A DNA stretch of 64,000 nt from Nonomuraea sp. SYSU D8015 (lineage in GTDB: Bacteria; Actinomycetota; Actinomycetes; Streptosporangiales; Streptosporangiaceae), in NCBI RefSeq assembly GCF_008065375.1, contig NZ_VJYI01000001.1, positions 248,001-312,000 on the forward strand, written 5' to 3'. The number at the start of each line of letters is the position of its first letter. Positions within the stretch are counted from its first letter, which is position 1. A model generated the notes under the pieces. The model was not told the origin of the DNA. It was given only the letters and a program-made list of their open reading frames with translations, and did no database searches. The translations under genes and the position numbers were made by a program. Shown here one piece after another: positions 8,058 through 15,676 of this stretch.

Positions 8058-8918
8058 TCACGGGCGCAGCAGAGCCTTGATGGCGCGGCGTTCGTCCATG
8101 GCCTTGTAGCCTTCGGCGGCCTGCTCCAGGGGCAGGGTGAGGTCGAAGACCTTGCCGGGGTTGATCTTCCGCTGCCAGATCAGGTCGATCAGCTCGGGCA
8201 GAAACCGGTGCACCGGGGCCGGCCCGCCGAGCAGGCGCACCTGGGAGAAGAACAGGTCCTCCCCGCTGAGGCTGACGTCGTGGTTGACGCCCACGAAGCC
8301 GACGTGGCCGCCCGGGCGGGCGGAACCGATGGCCTGCTGCATCGATTCCTGGGTGCCGACCGCCTCGACCACCGAGTGTGCGCCCAGCCCGCCGGTCAGT
8401 TCCTTGATCTTGGCGACACCCTCGTCGCCGCGCTCGGTGACGATGTCGGTGGCGCCGAACTCGGTGGCCAGCTTCTGGCGGGTCTCGTGGCGGCTCATGG
8501 CGATGATCCGCTCGGCGCCGAGCTGCTTGGCGGCCAGAACCGCCAGCAGGCCGACCGCGCCGTCGCCGACCACTGCGACCGTCTTGCCAGGGCCGGACTC
8601 AGCGGCCACCGCGCCGAACCAGCCGGTGCCCAGGACGTCGGAGGCCGCCAGCAGGCTGGGGATCAAATCCGCGTCGGGCATGCCCGGCGTGGCGACCAGG
8701 GTGCCGTCGGCGTAGGGGATCCCGCCGACGTATTCATGGCCCATCGGCTGGTCGTGGACCTTCTCGATGCCGCGGTAGGGCCACAGGTCCGACCCGCACA
8801 CGCAGGTCGCCGTGACGCGGATGATCGCATCGGTCGGCTCGATGATCTGCGGGTCGTCGAGGTGCTGCACCCGGACGTCGCCGAGAGCGTGCATCACCAC
8901 ACCACGCATAGCCTTCAC
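8058..8918 (-). CDS. Zinc-dependent alcohol dehydrogenase with an internal deletion
   Basis: A medium-chain dehydrogenase/reductase of 286 residues, about 60 short of the family. The start is normal: catalytic-zinc ligand region CVCGSDLWPYRG and GHEYVG. The Rossmann half is also normal, with VAVVGDGAVGLLAVLAAKQL and a full C-terminus PGKVFDLTLPLEQAAEGY. Between GHEYVG and YADGTLVATPG (DNA near 8720-8740) the segment that normally carries the structural-zinc lobe with four cysteines is absent, in frame. Without that lobe activity is doubtful. It is divergent from an XRE regulator, a common pairing for oxidoreductases, and so is probably that regulator's target. Confidence 0.75.
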   Translation of the reverse strand: MKAMRGVVMHALGDVRVQHLDDPQIIEPTDAIIRVTATCVCGSDLWPYRGIEKVHDQPMGHEYVGGIPYADGTLVATPGMPDADLIPSLLAASDVLGTGWFGAVAAESGPGKTVAVVGDGAVGLLAVLAAKQLGAERIIAMSRHETRQKLATEFGATDIVTERGDEGVAKIKELTGGLGAHSVVEAVGTQESMQQAIGSARPGGHVGFVGVNHDVSLSGEDLFFSQVRLLGGPAPVHRFLPELIDLIWQRKINPGKVFDLTLPLEQAAEGYKAMDERRAIKALLRP

Positions 8919-9135
8919 TCCTTCGGATTCTCGTCCTCACGGCCCGCCCCGCGGACAGGCCAGGCGTGAAGCCGTCGCGAGCCTGGCCGGGCCTCCGGTT
9001 CCCGATCATCGCGATCCGAGCCGGTGAGGTGGCCCCTACCATCAAAAGCGCTGGTCAGACGATGTGAAAGGCACTGCTGAGAGGTGTACTGTCAGGGCAC
9101 CCCTGCCCGGGGGAAGGCCGCCTAACCTGGGAAAG

Positions 9136-10047
9136 GTGGACAACCGCAGTCAGATCCGTGAGTTCCTGTCCTCCCGTCGCGCCAGGATCAGCCCGCAGCA
9201 GGCCGGGCTGCCCTCCTACGGCACCCGGCGGGTGCCAGGCCTGCGCCGCGCCGAGGTCGCCCAGCTCGCCGGGGTCAGCGTGGAGTACTACTCGCGCCTG
9301 GAACGCGGCGACCTGGCGGGTGTGTCGGACAGCGTCCTGGACGGCCTGGCCCGCGCGCTGCGGCTCAACGACGAAGAACGCACCCACCTGGAGGATCTGG
9401 CCCGCGCCGCCGGACCCGGCCCGCGCCGTCGGCGCCGCCCCGCCCCGCACACCGTGCGGCCCCAAGTGCAGCGGCTGCTGGACTCCATGACCTGCCCCGC
9501 CTTCGTGATGAACGGCCGCGTTGACGTCCTGGCCATCAACGCCCTCGGCCGCGCCCTGTACGCCCCCATGCTGGACGCTGCCCGCGGCGCCACCCCCAAC
9601 CACGCCCGGTTCATCTTCCTCGACGCCCGATCCCGCCAGTTCTGGGGCGACTGGGAACGCGCCGCCAACGAGACCGTCGCCCTCCTGCATGCCCAGGTCG
9701 GCCGCGACCCCTACGACAAGACCCTCACCGACCTCATCGGGGAGTTGTCCAGCCGCAGCGACGACTTCCGCACGCGCTGGGCCCGCCACGACGTCCGCCA
9801 GCATCACCGGGGCGCCAAGCCCCTCCACCATCCCGTCGTCGGCGACCTCCACCTCACCTACGAATCCCTGGAACTGGCCGCCGACGGTCTCACCCTGGTG
9901 GCCTACGGCACCGAACCGGGCAGCGAGTCCGAAGACAAACTCCGCCTCCTGGCCAGCTGGGCCGCAACATCTCGGCCCCACGACGACCGGGCGCGCGACG
10001 CGACCACCCGCTCCCCCGACACGACCGGCAAGCCCGATACGTCCTAA
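9136..10047 (+). CDS. XRE-family regulator with MmyB-like ligand-binding domain
   Basis: A helix-turn-helix regulator of about 303 residues. The N-terminal domain has RVPGLRRAEVAQLAGVS followed by EYYSRLERGDLAGVSD, the HTH signature of the MmyB-like family, and the C-terminal two thirds (AFVMNGRVDVLAINALGRAL, then FIFLD, RFWGDWER-like and SRSDDFRTRWARHDV) match the MmyB PAS-like ligand pocket. GTG at 9136 places the protein start at DNRSQIREFLSSRRARI, as in homologues, although the purine-rich GGGAAAG lies very close. Such genes typically repress a divergent oxidoreductase, here the deleted alcohol dehydrogenase 217 bases away. Confidence 0.85.
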   Translation: MDNRSQIREFLSSRRARISPQQAGLPSYGTRRVPGLRRAEVAQLAGVSVEYYSRLERGDLAGVSDSVLDGLARALRLNDEERTHLEDLARAAGPGPRRRRRPAPHTVRPQVQRLLDSMTCPAFVMNGRVDVLAINALGRALYAPMLDAARGATPNHARFIFLDARSRQFWGDWERAANETVALLHAQVGRDPYDKTLTDLIGELSSRSDDFRTRWARHDVRQHHRGAKPLHHPVVGDLHLTYESLELAADGLTLVAYGTEPGSESEDKLRLLASWAATSRPHDDRARDATTRSPDTTGKPDTS

Positions 10048-10174
10048 GATCCCGCATCCATGGTGTGACCGCATGGGCGCTCTTTCTGGAGCTGTCGCAC
10101 TGTCGCAAATGAACGACACAACCGGGTTCTCGTCCCGGAAGAACGGACTGAGGCGTCGGCGGTGGTGCCGGGGC

Positions 10175-10972
10175 TCAGCTTCCGCCGGGGCCCAGCCGGT
10201 AGCGGAGGATGCGGTGGGCCCGCTTGGCGGCGGGGAGGGCGAACATGGCTTTGAGCTGCAGGCGGCGTAGCGGGCCGAGCGCGCTCAGGGAGGTGGGGTC
10301 GGCGAGCGTCCACTCCCCGGTCAGCTCCACGCCGGGCGCCCAGCGAGTGATCTCCAGGGGATCGTCGATGCCCCAGCGCACCTGAGCACCGGTCTTCCGC
10401 AACGAGGGATGGCGCGCGATGCGCCGGGCGACGAACGTGGTGAAGGCGTCGAACGCCAGCAGGCTTCCGGGGAAACGGTGACGCAGGGCTTTCACCAGCT
10501 CTTTGACCTCCGCCTCGCGGAGATACATGAGCAGCCCCTCCGCGATGATCACAGCTGGGCCGTCGCCCTCGATCCGGTCCATCCAGAAGTGGTCGGTGAC
10601 CGAGGAGCCGATCATGCGCCGGGTGCCGGTCTCCCGATAGAACCGCCGGCGTAACTCGATGACCTCGGGGAAATCGACGTCGTACCAGAGCGTTCCGGCG
10701 GCGGGGGCCACCCGGTCGGCGCGGGCGTCCAGGCCGCAGCCCAAGTGGATGACCAGCGGAGCCGGGTGCTCGCGGACGCACTGATCCAGCTTCCTGGCGC
10801 GCATCGCCAGGGTCGCCCTGGTCACCCACGGCTGGCGGAGGGCGGCGAAGTCATAGTCGACCTGCTCGACGATGGCCGCCGCCGTCGGATCGTCGATGAT
10901 CTGCTTCATCGTGGCCTTGCTGTACAGCGGGATGAGCAGGGTCTCCTGTTCGGCCGTGAGCATGATCATCAT
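10175..10972 (-). CDS. TcmP-like class I SAM-dependent methyltransferase
   Basis: A 265-residue methyltransferase of the leucine carboxyl methyltransferase/TcmP superfamily. The N-terminus MLTAEQETLLIPLYSKA is the family signature. VIHLGCGLDARADRV is the SAM-binding loop, WYDVDFPEVIELRR carries the acidic ribose contact and VIIAEGLLMYL forms the conserved active-site edge. The start at 10972 has AAGGAG seven bases upstream and overlaps the stop of the MarR gene as ATGA, so the two are coupled. The acceptor is unknown; there are no polyketide genes around it, so a natural-product role is not supported here. Confidence 0.85.
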   Translation of the reverse strand: MMIMLTAEQETLLIPLYSKATMKQIIDDPTAAAIVEQVDYDFAALRQPWVTRATLAMRARKLDQCVREHPAPLVIHLGCGLDARADRVAPAAGTLWYDVDFPEVIELRRRFYRETGTRRMIGSSVTDHFWMDRIEGDGPAVIIAEGLLMYLREAEVKELVKALRHRFPGSLLAFDAFTTFVARRIARHPSLRKTGAQVRWGIDDPLEITRWAPGVELTGEWTLADPTSLSALGPLRRLQLKAMFALPAAKRAHRILRYRLGPGGS

Positions 10973-11448
10973 GGCTCCTTCTCCTTGTGCCTCATCTCCG
11001 CCCATCGGTCCCACAACGGCGTCAGCTCCCGATCCAGCCACGAGAACATCTCGTGGGCGTCGCGCACCCTGCGCGCCCTCGGCGAGTCCTCGCCCAGCAG
11101 CCTCAGGCCCTTCGCCGTGACGTCGCGGAAGCCGCTCAGGGCCGCGAGCCGCCGGCGTGTGATCTGCAGCCAGGCGTCGTCGTCGATCCGGTAATAGGTG
11201 ACGCGATCGCCGGGACGGGTGATGGTCCGGACGAAACCGCTCTCGGTCAGCACCCGCATGTTCGTGCTCAAGGAGGCCTTGCTCGCCTGGATCGCCTGCC
11301 CGATCTGCTGGGCCGACTGCTCGGGCGGGTCGCACACCATCAGCCAGCCGATGATCCGCCCGGTGATCAGCGGCAGCCCGTCCCGGGCGAACAGCCCTGC
11401 CACGTCCTCCACGTACGCGAGCAGCTCCTGATCGTCCGGGTCCGCCAT
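10969..11448 (-). CDS. GbsR/MarR-family transcriptional regulator
   Basis: A 159-residue winged-helix regulator. LITGRIIGWLMVCDPPEQSA leads into a helix-turn-helix QQIGQAIQASKASLSTNM with wing VRTITRPGDRVTYYRI, the layout of GbsR-like MarR proteins. The C-terminal third is helical and probably dimerises. I chose ATG at 11448 because AGGGAG lies eight bases upstream and homologues start just before ELLAYVEDVAGLFARDGLP; the frame stays open further upstream without support. It is the first gene of a two-gene unit with the methyltransferase, which it probably autoregulates. Confidence 0.85.
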   Translation of the reverse strand: MADPDDQELLAYVEDVAGLFARDGLPLITGRIIGWLMVCDPPEQSAQQIGQAIQASKASLSTNMRVLTESGFVRTITRPGDRVTYYRIDDDAWLQITRRRLAALSGFRDVTAKGLRLLGEDSPRARRVRDAHEMFSWLDRELTPLWDRWAEMRHKEKEP

Positions 11449-11605
11449 GCGGCTCTCCCTGAGTTCATCCAGTTCATTCTTGACTGAACTATATGGACTC
11501 GATGAACGAGCGGGCAAGCCCACGTGGAGCCTGGCCGGGACCGGTCCCGGCCGGACGACGTTAGGTTGCGGGAACCGCTCGGACTCCTGGTGGAGGGGGA
11601 AGCTC

Positions 11606-12178
11606 ATGCACCAAGCACGTTGCCCGAAGGGCCGCCGCGCTGCCTGGACGGCGCTCGCTCCGGCGGTGGCGCTGCTGCTCACGTCCTGCGGCGACGCGAC
11701 GCCGGCCACGACGGCCGCACCCGCCGCCCGCGCCTCCGCCTCCCCTTCCGCGTCCTCGGCAACGCCCGCGGAGACGCCGTCGAGCACACCGTCCGCGACC
11801 CCGCCGAGCGGGAGCCCCGCGCCGCGGAAGCCCAAGGACGGCAGGCGCCTGGCCGCCTGCTCGGACGCCAGGTGCGAGGTCGAGGTCAAGGCCGGCGACG
11901 TCATCCGCTTCGACGCCCGCGCCTTCCGCAAGGCCGGCTTCGCCGACCTGGCGGTGAAGAGCGTCCGCAAAAACCAGGTGGTCTTCGACCTGGCGTCCGG
12001 CGCTTATGCCTACACCCATCCGGGGCCGGCGGGATCGGCGAACCTCAACGGCATTTCGCTGACTTTGGTCCGCATCGACGGCAAGCGTGCGGTCATCCGC
12101 CTCGCAAAGCCCATCAAGGGCGAGACGACGATTCAGATGGGGCCGGACGGCATGCGGGTGCTGACGCCGGCCGGGTGA
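11606..12178 (+). CDS. Hypothetical lipoprotein
   Basis: A 190-residue predicted lipoprotein. Residues 1-27 are a lipoprotein signal peptide ending in LLLTSC, so the mature protein begins at the cysteine and is anchored in the membrane's outer leaflet. A Ser/Thr/Pro/Ala-rich linker follows to about residue 75, then a compact 110-residue domain of alternating strands (CEVEVKAGDVIRFD, QVVFDLAS, GISLTLVRIDGKRAVIRL). GGAGGGGGA lies about six bases upstream of the chosen ATG. No family was recognised. Confidence 0.75.
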   Translation: MHQARCPKGRRAAWTALAPAVALLLTSCGDATPATTAAPAARASASPSASSATPAETPSSTPSATPPSGSPAPRKPKDGRRLAACSDARCEVEVKAGDVIRFDARAFRKAGFADLAVKSVRKNQVVFDLASGAYAYTHPGPAGSANLNGISLTLVRIDGKRAVIRLAKPIKGETTIQMGPDGMRVLTPAG

Positions 12179-12197
12179 GCATCCTGGCGTACCGCTC

Positions 12198-12857
12198 CTA
12201 GTGTTGGGAGAGCAAATGGGCCAGTTCCTGCTCGACCTCCTGGTTGGCCACGAACAGCAGCTCGTCCCCGGCCTCCAGCGGATCGTCCGCGGTCGGCACC
12301 AGCACCCGGCCCTCCCGCAGGATCGCCACCAGTGCCGCGTCAACCGGCCACGGCACCGAGCCGGCCCGCTGACCGACGACCGGCGCGTCCTCCGCCAGCG
12401 TCAGCTCCACCAGGTTGGCCTGGCCCTGGCGGAAGGTCATCAGGCGGACCAGGTCGCCGACGCTCACCGCCTCCTCCACCAGCGCGCTCAGCAGACGCGG
12501 GGTCGAGACGGCCACGTCCACGCCCCACGACTCGTTGAACAGCCACTCGTTGTTGGGGTGGTTGATGCGGGCCACCACGCGCGGCACGCCGTACTCGGTC
12601 TTGGCGAGGAGCGACACCACCAGGTTGACCTTGTCGTCGCCGGAGGAGGCGACCACGACGTGGCAGTTGTTGAGCCCGGCCTCGTCGAGCGAGGCGATCT
12701 CGCAGGCGTCGGCGAGCAGCCACTCCGCCCGCGGCACGCTGTCGATCTTGATGGCCTTGGGGTCGATGTCGATGAGCAGGACCTCGTGGCCGTTCTCCAG
12801 GAGCTCGGCCGCGATGGAACGGCCGACGGCCCCCGCTCCGGCGATGGCGACGCGCAT
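12198..12857 (-). CDS. TrkA-family (RCK/KTN) potassium uptake protein, second copy
   Basis: A 219-residue cytoplasmic regulator with an N-terminal Rossmann RCK-N domain (AIAGAGAVGRSIAAELLENG, then LLIDIDP with the acidic NAD-binding residue) and a C-terminal RCK-C domain (VELTLAEDAPVVGQ, EAGDELLFVANQE). TrkA proteins bind NAD(H) or ATP and gate potassium transporters. Its ATG overlaps the upstream trkA stop by one base (TGATG), so the pair is co-translated and probably heteromeric. It corresponds to the ceoC-type copy in mycobacteria. The pair is divergent from a KimA-like permease. Confidence 0.92.
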   Translation of the reverse strand: MRVAIAGAGAVGRSIAAELLENGHEVLLIDIDPKAIKIDSVPRAEWLLADACEIASLDEAGLNNCHVVVASSGDDKVNLVVSLLAKTEYGVPRVVARINHPNNEWLFNESWGVDVAVSTPRLLSALVEEAVSVGDLVRLMTFRQGQANLVELTLAEDAPVVGQRAGSVPWPVDAALVAILREGRVLVPTADDPLEAGDELLFVANQEVEQELAHLLSQH

Positions 12858-13522
12858 CACTGGTCCTCTTCCGGTGCCGCGGCGAGCACCTTGTTGATCC
12901 GGTCCATGTCGTTCTCGGCGGCCATGACGTGGAGGATGTCGCCCTCCTGCACCACGGAGTCCTCCGTGATGGTCAGGGCCTCGCCCATGCGGTTGATGAA
13001 GGCGGCGCGCGTCCTGACCCGGCGCTCCAGGTCGACGACGCGGGTGCCGATCCAGCCCGGGTTGACGGTGACCTCGGCCAGGACGACCGTGCCGGTGGGG
13101 TCGCGCCACAGCGGCTCGGCGCCCTCGGGCAGGATGCGGCGCAGGATCTGGTCGGCGGTCCAGCGCACGGTGGCCACCGTCGGAATGCCCAGCCGCTGGT
13201 AGACCTCGGCCCGGCGGGGGTCGTAGATGCGGGCCACCACGTTGTCCACGCCGAACGTCTCGCGCGCCACGCGGGCGGAGATGATGTTGGAGTTGTCGCC
13301 GCTGGAGACGGCGACGTACGCCGCCGCGGACTCGATGCCGGCCTCCGTGAGCACATCGCGATCGAAGCCGATGCCCGTCACCCGACGCCCGCGGAACCCG
13401 GCACGCAGCCGGCGGAACGCCTGCGGGTCGCGGTCGATGATGGCGACGGAATGGCCGCTGTCTTCGAGGATGTGCGCGAGGGTCGATCCCACCCGGCCAC
13501 ATCCCATGATCACTATATGCAT
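12857..13522 (-). CDS. TrkA-family (RCK/KTN) potassium uptake protein, first copy
   Basis: A 221-residue RCK protein: MHIVIMGCGRVGSTLAHIL is the NAD-binding Rossmann loop, AIIDRDPQAFRRL ends the second strand, and residues 140-215 form the RCK-C domain. ATG at 13522 was chosen because GGGGGG lies just upstream and homologues begin with this exact MHIVIMGCGRVG start; an in-frame upstream start would lack support. First gene of the pair, 81 bases from the divergent permease gene, so both directions share one intergenic promoter region. Confidence 0.93.
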   Translation of the reverse strand: MHIVIMGCGRVGSTLAHILEDSGHSVAIIDRDPQAFRRLRAGFRGRRVTGIGFDRDVLTEAGIESAAAYVAVSSGDNSNIISARVARETFGVDNVVARIYDPRRAEVYQRLGIPTVATVRWTADQILRRILPEGAEPLWRDPTGTVVLAEVTVNPGWIGTRVVDLERRVRTRAAFINRMGEALTITEDSVVQEGDILHVMAAENDMDRINKVLAAAPEEDQ

Positions 13523-13591
13523 ATCCCCCCGCATCTCGCGGTCGGCCGGTTGCTCGACACCAGTATGGACCCAGGTGGGGCTCACCTCGTT

Positions 13592-13612
13592 TAGCCCCTG
13601 CTTATGGGGCTA
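13592..13612 (+). promoter_or_regulatory. Inverted repeat over the permease start codon
   Basis: TAGCCCC at 13592-13598 pairs with GGGGCTA at 13606-13612 around 7 bases. The ATG at 13604 lies in the loop and first stem base. It could be an operator in the divergent promoter or an RNA hairpin that hides the start. Neither is proven. Confidence 0.4.
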
Positions 13613-15676
13613 GCATCTCGTTACGTGGCGAAGGTAACGGATCTTGTCAAACGCTTGCTCGTGGGGCGCGCCCTACGAAGCGGGCAACTCCACGAGCAAC
13701 TCCTCCCCAAACGGATCGCACTACCTGTTTTCGCGAGCGACGCGCTCTCGTCCGTGGCCTACGCCCCGCAGGAGATCCTGGTCATCCTGTCGCTGGCCGG
13801 AGTCTCCTTCTACGCCTACAGTCCCTGGGTCGCGATCGCCGTCATCATCGTGATGCTCACGGTGGTGGCGTCGTACCGGCAGAACGTGCACGCCTACCCC
13901 AGCGGCGGCGGCGACTACGAGGTCGCCAACACCAACCTCGGCAAGAACGCCGGGCTCACCGTGGCCAGCGCGCTCCTCGTCGACTACGTGCTGACGGTCG
14001 CCGTGTCCGTGGCCAACGGCGTCGACTACGTGGGCGCCACGATCCCGTTCGTCGCCCAGCACAAGCCCGCCGTCGCCATCGGCATCGTCGTTCTGCTCAC
14101 CGTGATCAACCTGCGCGGTATCCGCGAGTCCGGCGCCGCCTTCGCCATCCCCACGTACGCGTTCATGATCGCCGTGCTGGGGCTGATCGCCTGGGGCGGG
14201 ATCCGGCTGCTGGTGCTGGGGGAGCGGATGGAGGCGCCGAGCGCCGGCTTCACCATCGAGCCCGAGCAGACCAACCTGACGGCCTTCGCCGCGGCCTTCC
14301 TGGTCCTGCGCGCGTTCTCCTCCGGTTGCGCGGCCCTGACCGGCGTCGAGGCCATCAGCAACGGCGTTCCCGCCTTCCGCAAGCCCAAGAGCAAGAACGC
14401 CGCCACGACGCTGCTCATGATGGGTCTCATCGCGATCACCATGTTCGGCGGCATCATCGCGCTCGCCCTTGCCTCCGGGGTGCGGATGGCCGAGCCCTCC
14501 GTGGTCGCCCACGACCTGCTCAGGCCGGATGGCACGCCTGTCGGCCCCGGCTACCACCAGCAGCCGATCATCTCGCAGGTGGCCGACGCGGTCTTCGGCG
14601 GCGGGTCGCTGATGTTCATCGTGATCTCGGCGGTGACGGCGCTGATCCTCTTCCTGGCGGCCAACACGGCGTTCAACGGCTTCCCGGTGCTCGGCTCGAT
14701 CCTGGCGCAGGACCGTTACCTGCCGCGCCAGCTGCACACCCGCGGCGACCGGCTGGCCTTCTCCAACGGCATCATCATCCTGGCGCTGGGCGCGTGCCTG
14801 CTGCTGTGGGGATTCGACGCCGACGTCAGCCGCCTGCTCAACCTCTACATCGTCGGCGTCTTCGTGTCGTTCACGCTCAGCCAGACCGGCATGGTCATCC
14901 ACTGGACCCGCCATCTGAAGACCGAGACCGACCCCAGGGTCCGCCACCAGATGCACCGCTCCCGGGCGATCAACTTTTTCGGCGGCATCATGACGGGGCT
15001 CGTGCTGATCGTCGTGCTGCTCACGAAGTTCCTGGTCGGGGCGTGGATCGTGGTGATCGCCATGCCCATCCTGTTCCTCATGATGAAGGGCATCAGGCAC
15101 CACTACGACAACGTGGCGGCCGAGCTGGCGATCACCGAGGACTACGAGCCCACGATGCTGCCCGCCCGCAACCACGCCATCGTGCTCGTCTCCAAGATCC
15201 ACAAGCCCACCATGCGGGCCCTGGCGTACGCGCGCGCCACCCGGCCGTCCACGCTCGAGGCCGTCACCGTGGGCGTGGAGGGGGACGAGGCGCGGAAGCT
15301 GCAGGAGGAATGGGAACGGCGGGCGATCCCGGTGCCGCTGAAGATGCTCGACTCGCCGTACCGGGAGATCACGCAGCCGATCCTCGACTACGTCAAGCAC
15401 CTGCGCCGGCGCTCGCCGCGCGACGTGGTGACGGTGTTCATCCCGGAGTACGTGGTCGGCCACTGGTGGGAGCACCTGCTGCACAACCAGAGCGCGCTCA
15501 GGCTGAAGGCGCGGCTGCTGTTCAAGCCGGGCGTCATGGTCACCAGCGTGCCGTGGCAGCTGCATTCCTCCGACCGGCTCAAGGGGCGGCCGGAGCCGTT
15601 CGCGCCCGGGTCGGTGCGCCGTCCGTGGCACGAGACCGTCAAGGAAGAGGAAGGGCAGCAGATCAGGACGAGGTGA
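13604..15676 (+). CDS. KimA-like APC-superfamily permease
   Basis: A 690-residue permease: about twelve membrane segments (residues 45-480) followed by a 190-residue cytoplasmic domain. The N-terminal LLPKRIALPVFASDALSSVA and YPSGGGDYEVA are hallmarks of the group that includes KimA/YdaO, a high-affinity K+/H+ symporter inhibited by c-di-AMP in Firmicutes. The C-terminal domain (HAIVLVSKIHKPTMRALAYA, then VTVFIPEYVVGHWWEHLLHN) is conserved in that group. The divergent trkA pair supports a role in potassium. ATG at 13604 gives the longest form; homologues begin nearer GTG at 13625 (VAKVTDLVKRLLVG), and neither has a clear ribosome binding site. Confidence 0.85.
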   Translation: MGLASRYVAKVTDLVKRLLVGRALRSGQLHEQLLPKRIALPVFASDALSSVAYAPQEILVILSLAGVSFYAYSPWVAIAVIIVMLTVVASYRQNVHAYPSGGGDYEVANTNLGKNAGLTVASALLVDYVLTVAVSVANGVDYVGATIPFVAQHKPAVAIGIVVLLTVINLRGIRESGAAFAIPTYAFMIAVLGLIAWGGIRLLVLGERMEAPSAGFTIEPEQTNLTAFAAAFLVLRAFSSGCAALTGVEAISNGVPAFRKPKSKNAATTLLMMGLIAITMFGGIIALALASGVRMAEPSVVAHDLLRPDGTPVGPGYHQQPIISQVADAVFGGGSLMFIVISAVTALILFLAANTAFNGFPVLGSILAQDRYLPRQLHTRGDRLAFSNGIIILALGACLLLWGFDADVSRLLNLYIVGVFVSFTLSQTGMVIHWTRHLKTETDPRVRHQMHRSRAINFFGGIMTGLVLIVVLLTKFLVGAWIVVIAMPILFLMMKGIRHHYDNVAAELAITEDYEPTMLPARNHAIVLVSKIHKPTMRALAYARATRPSTLEAVTVGVEGDEARKLQEEWERRAIPVPLKMLDSPYREITQPILDYVKHLRRRSPRDVVTVFIPEYVVGHWWEHLLHNQSALRLKARLLFKPGVMVTSVPWQLHSSDRLKGRPEPFAPGSVRRPWHETVKEEEGQQIRTR

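Noticed and set aside
10175..10972. TcmP-like methyltransferase as part of a polyketide cluster
   Set aside because: No polyketide or other biosynthetic genes flank it; it pairs with a MarR regulator only.
13523..13603. A ydaO-type c-di-AMP riboswitch before the KimA-like gene
   Set aside because: The 81-base space is too short and lacks the expected multi-helix pattern; only a simple inverted repeat is seen.
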